Source: Halobacillus yeomjeoni (GTDB lineage: Bacteria > Bacillota > Bacilli > Bacillales > Halobacillaceae). From it: a stretch of 64,000 nt of DNA. Below the pieces are notes generated by a model. The model was not told the origin of the DNA, did no database searches, and worked only from the letters and a program-made list of their open reading frames with translations. Location: positions 1,178,001 to 1,242,000 of the forward strand of contig NZ_JAIVAI010000001.1 in the NCBI RefSeq assembly GCF_020171525.1, written 5' to 3'. A program made the position numbers and the translations under genes. This document shows, piece after piece, positions 57,632 through 64,000 of this stretch (positions within the stretch are counted from its first letter, which is position 1; every line of letters begins with the position of its first letter).

Positions 57632-57694
57632 CTAATCGGTATCCTTCTCGACATTCAACCAATCCATAAATACTACTCTTCTTTTTCCAGTCAT
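57632..57694 (-). CDS. 20-residue ORF between YrzI paralogues (S1025-like candidate)
   Basis: The ORF encodes MTGKRRVVFMDWLNVEKDTD, with AAAGGAG 8 bases before the ATG, 16 bases after one YrzI gene and 26 before the next. In B. subtilis the yrzI mRNA carries a comparably short ORF, S1025, inside which the ribosome-dependent nuclease Rae1 cuts between a Glu and a Lys codon (from memory). The VEKD stretch, GAG-AAG, could be the equivalent site. Confidence 0.65.
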   Translation of the reverse strand: MTGKRRVVFMDWLNVEKDTD

Positions 57695-57710
57695 TGCTGC
57701 CACTCCTTTC

Positions 57711-57848
57711 TTACATGAAATGAATAGATTTCGTCTTGCGGTCCAGGTGCTTCTCTTTTACGGAAGGATGATAACCGATTTCTGTCGCGTGTTTTGGACG
57801 TCTGTGTTTCTTCACTCGTACTGTGAAAATCAAAAAGTTCAGGGTCAT
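57711..57848 (-). CDS. yrzI: YrzI-family small protein, first paralogue
   Basis: The 45-residue product (MTLNFLIFTVRVKKHRRPKH onward) has the classic YrzI start and a basic tail. AGGTGGTGAGG precedes the ATG. It comes after an attenuator-like hairpin in the operon leader. A longer in-frame start at 57974, with its own AGGTGGTG, would give an 87-residue version reading through the hairpin; the short start is more likely. Confidence 0.85.
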   Translation of the reverse strand: MTLNFLIFTVRVKKHRRPKHATEIGYHPSVKEKHLDRKTKSIHFM

Positions 57849-57910
57849 TTCCTCACCACCTTTAAAGTGTTTTTTTATATTAAAAGAGTAAAAATACCCT
57901 TCAATATCAT

Positions 57911-57967
57911 AATAAAAAGCCACAGGGGCCTCCTGTGGCTTCGCTGAACCATAAAAAAAGCCACAGG
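57911..57967 (-). promoter_or_regulatory. Attenuator-like hairpins in the YrzI leader
   Basis: Reading along the transcript there are three segments: CCTGTGGC, then GCCACAGG, then CCTGTGGC. The second can pair with the first or with the third; the second-third hairpin is followed by TTTTTATT and looks like a terminator, the first-second pairing would prevent it. The first segment is also followed by seven T. Confidence 0.55.
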
Positions 57968-58020
57968 AATACATTATGCACCACCTGCAGCTTATATGCT
58001 CATGATTGTAAAATTAAATG

Positions 58021-58086
58021 TCATCGCTTCAGCGCAGGCCGATTCTTGTCATTTGATTGTTGGATCCAATATGTTTTGTTCATCAT
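58021..58086 (-). CDS. 21-residue ORF at the head of the YrzI transcript
   Basis: The ORF encodes MMNKTYWIQQSNDKNRPALK plus Arg, with GAGGT 10 bases upstream of the ATG (a second ATG lies two codons earlier). It is the first ORF behind a strong promoter and lies before the attenuator-like hairpins, so it may be a leader peptide. No family is known to me. Confidence 0.5.
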   Translation of the reverse strand: MMNKTYWIQQSNDKNRPALKR

Positions 58087-58129
58087 TTTCATCGACCTCG
58101 CTTTCTTCAAAATTTTTCTTATAGTGGAA

Positions 58130-58158
58130 ATTATATAGAAGCATATATGTAAAGTAAA
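58130..58158 (-). promoter_or_regulatory. Probable SigA promoter of the YrzI operon
   Basis: TTTACT and a perfect TATAAT are separated by 17 bases on the minus strand, 44 bases before the first small ORF. Confidence 0.75.
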
Positions 58159-58539
58159 GGTGTTTTTTGAAAAAAGGTAATATTCTTAATTAACTCATAT
58201 GTAACTTTCCCCTTCCCCTATGCCGTCTTTTGAAATTTTAATCAGATCCTTTGCCGCAATCCTCGCACTGAATCACGACATTTAAACCTTAAAATTCCTC
58301 CCAATAGAAATGCTTGGATTAAGTACATATACCAATTTGGTAAACAAAAATCTACATTAAGTAGATTATTTGTTGAGCCCTGAATTTTGAGGTGTTTGCA
58401 GGTACTGAAGGCTGAAAGAAGGGGGACTGTTTAAAACTCTTATACCAGGTTTCATTTAGAGTCTAGTAATTGAGAGGTTGTTTAGGAATTCTATTTGTTC
58501 CTAGCTTACTAATCAATTTCCGGCGAGGAAGGTTCATCC
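58159..58539. other. Gene-free AT-rich stretch
   Basis: The region lies between the YrzI promoter and a decayed gene on the other strand. I see no coding frame with a ribosome site, no hairpin of note and no repeat from the families found elsewhere in the window. Confidence 0.45.
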
Positions 58540-59188
58540 ATTAAAGTACTTCGTCTGCCTTACTCTACTACCCAGATGCCAATCATGTGCGAAGGTTTGA
58601 GAAAATTCGGGACTGATGCAACTTCCTGCAGTCTTCTTTCCTATAAATTCGGATTTAGAGCAGATATCAATATGCACTGGGATGATCTGACAAAAGAAGA
58701 ATCATCAAAGAAAAGAGATGATTCTTACAATCATTTTATTCAACCTTATGACATTTTTCATTTTCATTTTTCAAGGATTGATATCATGCCTTCAAAAGCA
58801 GTTAGAGTGATGAAAAAGAAAGGAAAAAAGATCGTTATTCAACATCGACGCTCAGAAGTTCGCAAACTGTCTGTTGCAAGGAAAATGAACAACCCATACG
58901 TTCAAGTAAAAAAATATTAGAGAAATGAAATCGACTATAAACGCGATTTTAAATAGATTTTCCAGTGTGATGGATTATGCCATCGCAGCTGACCGTGAAC
59001 TCTACCGTTATGTTTACGATCATTACAAGGTCGTGCACATCGTGCCTCATTTTATAAACGTAGAGAATTACGATCCTTCTTATCCAAAGAAAGTTAATAA
59101 AGTTTCTCTAATTGTACATCCACCGTCTAATCGAAATATTAAAGGTACTCATTATTTACTAGAAGCTGTACAAAAGCTCAATTGGTGA
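58540..59188 (+). pseudogene. Decayed family 4-type glycosyltransferase
   Basis: Two adjoining frames read as parts of one glycosyltransferase. The first holds KVLRLPYSTTQMPIMCEGL, YDIFHFHFS and KIVIQHRRSEVRKLS, and ends in a stop at 58918. The second, from 58925, holds VMDYAIAADRELYRYV, HIVPHFINVENYDPSYP and LIVHPPSNRNIKGTHYLLEA, and ends at 59188. The start codon position holds ATT, 7 bases after GAGGAAGG, where homologues would have ATG. The C-terminal half is missing. Start loss, frameshift and truncation show it is dead. Confidence 0.82.
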
Positions 59189-59274
59189 AAGTATACAAAA
59201 AGTTGTGAAGATAAATACATTGATCTTTGTCACCGTTCTCTCTGATTTTAATAAGGCAGCCGAATACCGGTCTA

Positions 59275-59799
59275 TCAAACCTGATCATCCAGAATCACTT
59301 CCACTTTCTGATCCAACTCATTCAATAATTGAATCGCAACGCTTTTATCCATTTTTTTATAATGGTGCATCCCTAAAGGCTGTTCATCAATTTCATCCGC
59401 CTTCCTGACCACCTCTTGCAGCTTTGTTCTCTTCCCTTCTAACTCAAAAGGAAGATAACTATCTGTATGGAGTAGAACAGCCAGGGAAACCTCTTTCGCA
59501 ACCAAGCGATCCTCGCCAAGCCGGATCAGCAGCTTATGTGCTCTTTCCGCTCCTTTAATCGCATGAATATCATGTTTACGGTATTCTTCATAATCCCACT
59601 TTCCATCCCGGTACCACTCGTAATGACCCATATCATGCAATAGTGCAGCTTTTGTGGCCAGGTCAGGGTCCACTTCTGCTTTTAGAGCCAAATCAAAAGC
59701 ATGCCCTGCTACGGTGACCGCGTGATGAATACCCGAGCGTTGCAAGTATTTTTGTGTAATCCGATGCTTGAATACGTCTACTAGTGTGACTCTCTGCAT
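59275..59799 (-). CDS. HD-domain phosphohydrolase
   Basis: The 174-residue product has the metal pattern of HD hydrolases: H in HAVTVAGHAFDLA near 26, the HD pair in ALLHDMGHYEWY near 54, and a downstream Asp in VRKADEID near 130. These bind one or two metal ions to cleave phosphate esters, often of nucleotides. The substrate is unknown. The gene ends beside the decayed glycosyltransferase. Confidence 0.87.
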   Translation of the reverse strand: MQRVTLVDVFKHRITQKYLQRSGIHHAVTVAGHAFDLALKAEVDPDLATKAALLHDMGHYEWYRDGKWDYEEYRKHDIHAIKGAERAHKLLIRLGEDRLVAKEVSLAVLLHTDSYLPFELEGKRTKLQEVVRKADEIDEQPLGMHHYKKMDKSVAIQLLNELDQKVEVILDDQV

Positions 59800-59883
59800 A
59801 CGATCACCTCCGAATTAGTTTAGAAGATAGTATCATGTTCTGTAAGGCTTCACAAGGCTCTTCAAACAAATAGTGCCGTGTAG

Positions 59884-59909
59884 GTTTACCCTGTTAAACT
59901 ATAAGGTAA
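59884..59909 (+). promoter_or_regulatory. Possible SigB-like promoter of the SDR gene
   Basis: GTTTAC and AGGTAA are 14 bases apart, each with one mismatch to the SigB consensus, 22 bases before the start codon. Confidence 0.35.
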
Positions 59910-59931
59910 CAATAGTTTAGGAGGGACTGCA

Positions 59932-60681
59932 ATGAATACAAATGAAGATATCGTATTAATTACTGGAGCAAGTCACGGAATCGGGCGTGGACTGGCGATG
60001 GCTTACGCTAAACAAGGTGCGAAAGTCGTCACTTGTGACAAAGATGAGGAATACGGTCGGCAGTTGATTGGCCAGATTAGAGAAAGTGGAGGCAGGGGCT
60101 ACTTCTTCTCATGCGACGTAAGTCGTCCTGAAGAAGTGGAAAACTTATTCATTCAAATCCAGGACAAAGTGGGAGATATTACTGTTTTAATTAATAACGC
60201 AGGAATCAGTGAGTTCAAATCGATGTTTGAAATGGAAATTGAAGACTGGGATGAAATCATCAATACCAATTTAAGGTCGGTATTCCTTTTCTCTAAACAT
60301 GCTGCAGCCCGGTGGAAAGAAGCTGGAATCGCAGGAAGGATCGTTAATATTGCTTCAACCAGAGCATTTATGTCAGAACAAGACTCCGAGGGGTATGCAG
60401 CAAGTAAAGGGGGCATCATTTCATTGACCCACGCTATGGCTTCCTCCCTTTCAGACTATAAGATCAAAGTCAACTCGATAAGTCCGGGATGGATTCAAAC
60501 CAAGAATTACGAGAGTCTCAGAGACATCGATCACAACCAGCACTTCTCTAACAGAGTGGGAAAAGTCGAGGACGTTGTAAAGGCTTGTTTTTATTTAACT
60601 GACAAAGAAAACGACTTCGTAAACGGTGAAAATATCACGGTGGACGGCGGGATGACGAGAAAGATGATTTACGAACATTGA
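59932..60681 (+). CDS. Short-chain dehydrogenase/reductase
   Basis: The 249-residue enzyme has the cofactor motif TGASHGIG at 12-19, NNAG near 88, catalytic Ser in NIASTRAF near 139 and YAASKGG near 155, and the closing DGGMTRKM. This is a classical SDR with intact triad and is NAD(P)-dependent. The substrate cannot be told. GGAGGG lies 7-8 bases before the ATG. Confidence 0.9.
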   Translation: MNTNEDIVLITGASHGIGRGLAMAYAKQGAKVVTCDKDEEYGRQLIGQIRESGGRGYFFSCDVSRPEEVENLFIQIQDKVGDITVLINNAGISEFKSMFEMEIEDWDEIINTNLRSVFLFSKHAAARWKEAGIAGRIVNIASTRAFMSEQDSEGYAASKGGIISLTHAMASSLSDYKIKVNSISPGWIQTKNYESLRDIDHNQHFSNRVGKVEDVVKACFYLTDKENDFVNGENITVDGGMTRKMIYEH

Positions 60682-60700
60682 ATCCGTAATTTGCCAATTG

Positions 60701-60726
60701 GTTTAGTCACCTCACCACCCGGGTAA
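60701..60726 (+). promoter_or_regulatory. SigB-type promoter of the HPr-like gene
   Basis: GTTTAG and GGGTAA are separated by 14 bases. The -10 matches GGGWAW exactly and the -35 has one change. It lies 32 bases before the start codon. Confidence 0.65.
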
Positions 60727-60758
60727 TGTTATTCTAAGAAAACACATCGGAGGTGATG

Positions 60759-61094
60759 ATGGTGACAGAGTTGAATTCATATGAAATCCATTTGCATCAG
60801 CCTTTAAAGACTAACCAAATCATGAAAATGTACAAAATGATGGCTCAAAACAATTGTGATGTTTACCTCTATCAGAACTCCTTGATCGCTGACGGAGGAC
60901 ATCTCACAAAGCTCTTATCTTTCTTTCTTTTTGTTGATTTAGATGAGCCCATTTTAATGATTATTGATGGTGAGAATGTAGATTGTACTTATAATGATGT
61001 CCAAAAATTATGTAAAGATAATATTCATACCATTACATGCAGGAGAAAATATGACGAATCCATGATTCAAGAAAGCTCCTCGATCATCGTTTGA
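60759..61094 (+). CDS. HPr-like protein without the phosphorylated His
   Basis: The 111-residue product begins with a segment that can be laid over HPr: strand YEIHLHQPL, helix NQIMKMYKMMAQNN, strand CDVYLYQ, turn DGG and LTKLLSFFLF at the place of the second helix. The position of the active His (HxRP in HPr) is occupied by LKTNQ, so it cannot be phosphorylated in the usual way. A cysteine-containing tail follows. CGGAGG precedes the ATG; a neighbouring GTG is possible. The HPr assignment is an inference from pattern. Confidence 0.6.
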   Translation: MVTELNSYEIHLHQPLKTNQIMKMYKMMAQNNCDVYLYQNSLIADGGHLTKLLSFFLFVDLDEPILMIIDGENVDCTYNDVQKLCKDNIHTITCRRKYDESMIQESSSIIV

Positions 61095-61115
61095 CCTGCT
61101 GAACTTTTAATGAAT

Positions 61116-61160
61116 ACAAAAGCCTCCCGTTCTCACTAAAGAATGGGAGCTTTTTGTTTC
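61116..61160 (+). terminator. Terminator of the HPr-like gene
   Basis: An imperfect AAAGCCTCCCGTTC/GAATGGGAGCTTT stem leads into TTTTTGTTT. Confidence 0.7.
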
Positions 61161-61227
61161 TTCCCTGAATTTAAAAATTCCGATATAATAATTGTTAGAA
61201 TATTCAATTAAAAGGAGTGGGTATGAA

Positions 61228-61788
61228 ATGTATGAAGTAGCCATCATAGGATCCGGGCCGGCAGGTGCCAGTGCAGCTTTATTCACCGCCAAAGCTGGAA
61301 AGAAGACACTTATGTTCGATAGTGGAAAAAGCATTACCGCAAAAGCCTGGGTAGAAAACCATTATGGCGTAGACGCCATTGAAGGACCCGAACTCTTAAG
61401 AAAAGGCCAGGAGCAAGCGAAAAAGTTCGGTACTGACCTTGTCCAGGATGAAGTCATTGAAATTGAAGAAAACGGCGCAATGTATAGAATAAAAACAAAT
61501 ACTGACAGCTATGAGGCTGAGCACATCATCTTTGCCACAGGGATGTCAGTGAAACTTGCTGAAAACTTCGGACTGGAAGTCACAGAAGGAATCGAGCCTC
61601 GAGTCGCAAAAATCATTAAAGTCAATGAGCACGGACATACAAAGCTTCCGAAAGTGTGGGCTGCAGGAACTGCTGCTGGTGTCAGTGTCCATACCATCAT
61701 AACCGCCGGAGATGGTGCAAAAGTCGCCGTGAATGTCGTCAGTGAGCTTAACGGTTCAAGATACGTAGACCATGATATTATGAAATAA
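61228..61788 (+). CDS. Short thioredoxin-reductase-like flavoprotein
   Basis: The 186-residue product has an N-terminal FAD motif GSGPAGASAA near residue 8 and a C-terminal block KVWAAGTAAGVSVHTIITAG, both as in thioredoxin reductases. The NADPH domain with its CxxC that normally lies between them is missing; the two FAD halves are directly joined, with ATG at about 107. It is therefore a single-domain flavoprotein that needs another reductant. AAAGGAG lies 10 bases before the ATG. Confidence 0.8.
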   Translation: MYEVAIIGSGPAGASAALFTAKAGKKTLMFDSGKSITAKAWVENHYGVDAIEGPELLRKGQEQAKKFGTDLVQDEVIEIEENGAMYRIKTNTDSYEAEHIIFATGMSVKLAENFGLEVTEGIEPRVAKIIKVNEHGHTKLPKVWAAGTAAGVSVHTIITAGDGAKVAVNVVSELNGSRYVDHDIMK

Positions 61789-61789
61789 C

Positions 61790-61830
61790 AAAGAAGTGAC
61801 CCTGTGTTGTGCAGGGTCACTTCTTTGTTA
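61790..61830 (+). terminator. Terminator of the flavoprotein gene
   Basis: The stem AAAGAAGTGACCCTG/CAGGGTCACTTCTTT with a 7-base loop overlaps the stop region. Confidence 0.88.
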
Positions 61831-61977
61831 TTTCGGCCGCCTTATTTCCACCTCTATAGAGACCTCAAACTCGTTCCACATGTGCCGATGCCTCTCTTTC
61901 GAAGTTGATACTCTATCCTATACAATCACGGCTGTTATCATTCTCAGATTGCAAATAGTCTGCCCAAAAGAATAAGA

Positions 61978-62011
61978 AAGAGGATAAAACCATAAAGGCT
62001 TTATCCCCCAG
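61978..62011 (-). terminator. Possible terminator of corA
   Basis: GGATAAA/TTTATCC stem with TCTTTCTTATTCTTTT on the minus strand, about 40 bases past the corA stop. Confidence 0.5.
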
Positions 62012-62048
62012 TGGAAACAAAAAGACGAACCAAAAAATTCCCCTTTCA

Positions 62049-62999
62049 TCATTCGAACCATCCTTTATTTTTGAACCATCTGTACATGGCATAAGCAATG
62101 GCGATCATCACAATCCAAACCACAAAGTAGCCGTACCTGTATTGTAGTTCAGGAATGTATTGGAAATTCATCCCATAAATTCCTACAATGAAAGTCAAAG
62201 GCATGAAAATAACGGATATGACAGTCAAAATCTGCATCGTACGGTTCGTTTGATGGGAGTTCAAGGATAAGTAACTATCCCGGATATCCTGTGTCATCTC
62301 GCGGTTTGATGCAATCATATCTGCCACTTTGATCAAGTGATCGTGGATATCAGCAAAATACTCTTTACGTTCTCTTACCCCGTCCAGATGATGCGTGTTC
62401 ATCACCCGATATAGAAGATCCCTCATCGGATGAACGGTTTGGCGCAGAGTAAGCAGTTCACCTCTCCGATCAAACAATTCTTCCAATAACTTTTCCATAG
62501 ACAGATCCTTCGTGTTGTCTTCGATTTCATTGATATGGTCTTCTATTCTATATACAATCGGGAAATAGTTGTCGACGATATTGTCCAACACCTGATAAAA
62601 AATGAAGAACTCATCGACTGCGCTCATGTCTTTCGTTTTTTTCAATGTACTTTTCGCCGCCTCCAACGCAGGAGCCGGTTTTTTATGAAAGGTCACAATC
62701 GCACATTCACTAACGAAAAGGTCGATTTCTTCCCTTTTCAAGGTTTTCGGGTTGATTGCATGTGTTACAAAAAATGTATGATCATCATAATAGTCGACTT
62801 TCGGTCTCTGTAACTCATGCAGACAATCCTCTACAGCCAGAGGGTGAAAATGAAAATGTGTTTCCAGCAGCTTCACTTCTTCTTCCGTTGGAGATTCAAA
62901 ATCCACCCAATACCAGTCGTAACTTCCTTTTGACAATTGCTCTAAATCAAGCTTTTCTTCTAAGCCTTGATCTTCAGAGTACGCTGTCACATGCAGCAT
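62049..62999 (-). CDS. corA: CorA-family magnesium transporter
   Basis: The 316-residue protein has a large cytosolic N-terminal domain with a long helix and two membrane segments at the C-terminus. The universal GMN motif stands between them (IYGMNFQYIPEL near 277). It forms pentameric Mg2+ or Co2+ channels; B. subtilis YfjQ is a likely relative. The ATG has AAGGGTGG 4-5 bases upstream and is preferred to earlier in-frame starts. Confidence 0.92.
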   Translation of the reverse strand: MLHVTAYSEDQGLEEKLDLEQLSKGSYDWYWVDFESPTEEEVKLLETHFHFHPLAVEDCLHELQRPKVDYYDDHTFFVTHAINPKTLKREEIDLFVSECAIVTFHKKPAPALEAAKSTLKKTKDMSAVDEFFIFYQVLDNIVDNYFPIVYRIEDHINEIEDNTKDLSMEKLLEELFDRRGELLTLRQTVHPMRDLLYRVMNTHHLDGVRERKEYFADIHDHLIKVADMIASNREMTQDIRDSYLSLNSHQTNRTMQILTVISVIFMPLTFIVGIYGMNFQYIPELQYRYGYFVVWIVMIAIAYAMYRWFKNKGWFE

Positions 63000-63123
63000 G
63001 AAACCACCCTTCATCTTCCAGACATCTTTTATCGTTATACCCAATAACACTCAGAAAGAAACTCTCAATCTGACACCTCGGTATGATAACATAAAACCAA
63101 CAGCGTGATGAAGGAGAATAATC

Positions 63124-63729
63124 ATGGCGAGAACAGAAAACTCCACCCTTATAAAAGGAGAAAACCTGACGCTTCGTTCTATTGAAGAGAAAGATATCAA
63201 GCCTTTATGGAGGTTGATCTATGGAGAGAAAGAAGGACCACCGGAGTGGAAAAAATGGGATGCTCCTTACTACCCTTTGGAGCCGCATACCGTTGAAAGT
63301 TACCGCAGTCACGAAAATGCCAGGAAAGAACGATTAAAGGAAGGTGAACCAGATTCACGGCTGCTCCTTGAAGTAGAAGGTGAAATCATCGGAACGATCA
63401 CATACTACTGGGAGCATAAACCTTCGTTATGGCTTGAAGTCGGTATTGGTATATATAATCCAGCTTATTGGAATGGCGGGTATGGAACGGAGGCATTGAC
63501 TTTATGGATTGACCATCTTTTCAACTCCCTCCCTATTGCACGAGTCGGACTGACGACCTGGTCAAAGAATGAACGTATGATGAAAGTCGGAGAAAAGCTT
63601 GGAATGAAATTAGAGGGCCGGATGAGAAAGTGCCGGATTTATGAAGGTGAGTATTATGATTCCATCCGCCTCGGCATCTTGAGAGAAGAGTGGAATCAGC
63701 GCAAACAAAAAGCGATCTCCTCAAAATAG
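63124..63729 (+). CDS. GNAT acetyltransferase, RimJ/RimL-like
   Basis: The 201-residue product has the GNAT fold: LTLRSIEEKDIKPLW at the start, EVEGEIIGTITYYW near 81, the acetyl-CoA loop PAYWNGGYGTEAL near 112 and TTWSKNERMMKVGEKLGMK near 143, the end typical of RimJ/RimL-like N-acetyltransferases. The substrate could be a protein N-terminus, an antibiotic or a small metabolite. GAAGGAGA precedes the ATG. Confidence 0.9.
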   Translation: MARTENSTLIKGENLTLRSIEEKDIKPLWRLIYGEKEGPPEWKKWDAPYYPLEPHTVESYRSHENARKERLKEGEPDSRLLLEVEGEIIGTITYYWEHKPSLWLEVGIGIYNPAYWNGGYGTEALTLWIDHLFNSLPIARVGLTTWSKNERMMKVGEKLGMKLEGRMRKCRIYEGEYYDSIRLGILREEWNQRKQKAISSK

Positions 63730-63748
63730 GAGATCGCTTTTATTTTTA
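63707..63748. terminator. Bidirectional terminator between the GNAT gene and ppaC
   Basis: AAAAGCGATCTCCT/AGGAGATCGCTTTT stem with a 6-base loop overlaps the GNAT stop and lies beside the ppaC stop. Confidence 0.88.
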
Positions 63749-63751
63749 TAT

Positions 63752-64000
63752 TTAAGCAAAATGTTGATTCAACGGAGGGACAATTTGTTTCTTACGTGAA
63801 ACTACGCCCTCAAGAACAGCTTGGTTACCATCCATATCTACGTCAAAAGCGTGAGAAACTGCTTCTGCCTGCTCCCCTACTGCTACAACCGTTGAGTTGT
63901 TCGTCAGGATGTCTGTGACTACAAGCAGGAATAGATCCAGGCCTTTTTCAGACACGGTGTGATCCATCGCTTTCTCCAACTCTGATTTACGTGATAGGAC
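63752..64000 (-). CDS. ppaC: Manganese-dependent inorganic pyrophosphatase, C-terminal part
   Basis: Only about the last 82 residues lie in the window; the frame runs on past the edge. The sequence LDLFLLVVTDILTNNSTVV, FDVDMDGNQAVLEGVVSRKK and QIVPPL fits the DHHA2 domain of family II pyrophosphatases (PpaC/YybQ), where SRKKQ binds the substrate. These enzymes hydrolyse pyrophosphate in the cytosol. The N-terminal DHH metal centre is not visible. Confidence 0.9.
   Translation of the reverse strand, partial: VLSRKSELEKAMDHTVSEKGLDLFLLVVTDILTNNSTVVAVGEQAEAVSHAFDVDMDGNQAVLEGVVSRKKQIVPPLNQHFA

Noticed and set aside
61913-62098. 61-codon frame on the minus strand
   Set aside because: It begins inside corA in another frame and crosses the likely corA terminator.

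Overview
The window looks like chromosomal DNA of a spore-forming, probably moderately halophilic Bacillaceae, with Halobacillus and its relatives as my best guess. The reasons are long collinearity with the Bacillus subtilis pdh-rnjA-ktrC and ykuV-dapHL-darB-fadH-kre-patA blocks, sporulation-type small proteins (Spo0E-like, YjcZ-like, YrzI), acidic proteins, and a C30-type carotenoid locus. The species is an inference. No rRNA, tRNA or CRISPR array was seen.

Layout. Positions 1-2000: the tail of an ABC-F ATPase, a SET-domain protein and a small lipoprotein. 2000-15500: pdhABCD, ykyA, def and ykrA, then rpoY-rnjA, a pyruvate oxidase, a pseudouridine synthase and ktrC. 15600-22000: cydAB, with Rex-like and cre-like sites upstream, and the heterodimeric ABC exporter pair yfiBC. 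22200-38400: ykuV, ykuU, ykuT, a CorC-like protein, ykuS, dapL, dapH, an MFS pump, darB, a hemolysin III homologue, fadH, ykuE, kre, several accessory genes, patA and a PspC-domain protein. 38500-42000: an accessory zone with a family of hairpin-rich repeats, a Spo0E-like phosphatase, a signal peptidase, the DUF1659/DUF2922/YvrJ trio and a 26-residue membrane peptide.

42000-50200 is a carotenoid locus of two convergent operons. One is cruF-like, acyltransferase, glycosyltransferase, crtN-like; the other is crtN-like, crtN, crtM. 50300-57300: small sporulation-type proteins, a GGDEF/EAL protein, ktrD, ywpF and moaA-moeA. 57400-58160 holds a compact operon of tiny ORFs around two YrzI paralogues, with a good promoter and an attenuator-like leader. 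58500-64000: a decayed glycosyltransferase, an HD hydrolase, an SDR enzyme, an HPr-like protein behind a SigB-type promoter, a flavoprotein, corA, a GNAT enzyme and the end of ppaC.

How the genes connect. The pdh operon makes acetyl-CoA, while pyruvate oxidase and the bd oxidase suggest respiratory flexibility. DapH, PatA and DapL make up the acetylated branch of diaminopimelate and lysine synthesis. KtrC and KtrD form a K+ uptake system, and DarB belongs to a c-di-AMP-sensing family. SigB-like promoters in front of both carotenoid operons, the HPr-like gene and an SDR gene suggest a shared general-stress input. The features most worth following up are the YrzI small-ORF operon, the 23-residue basic peptide before rpoY, and the hairpin repeat family.
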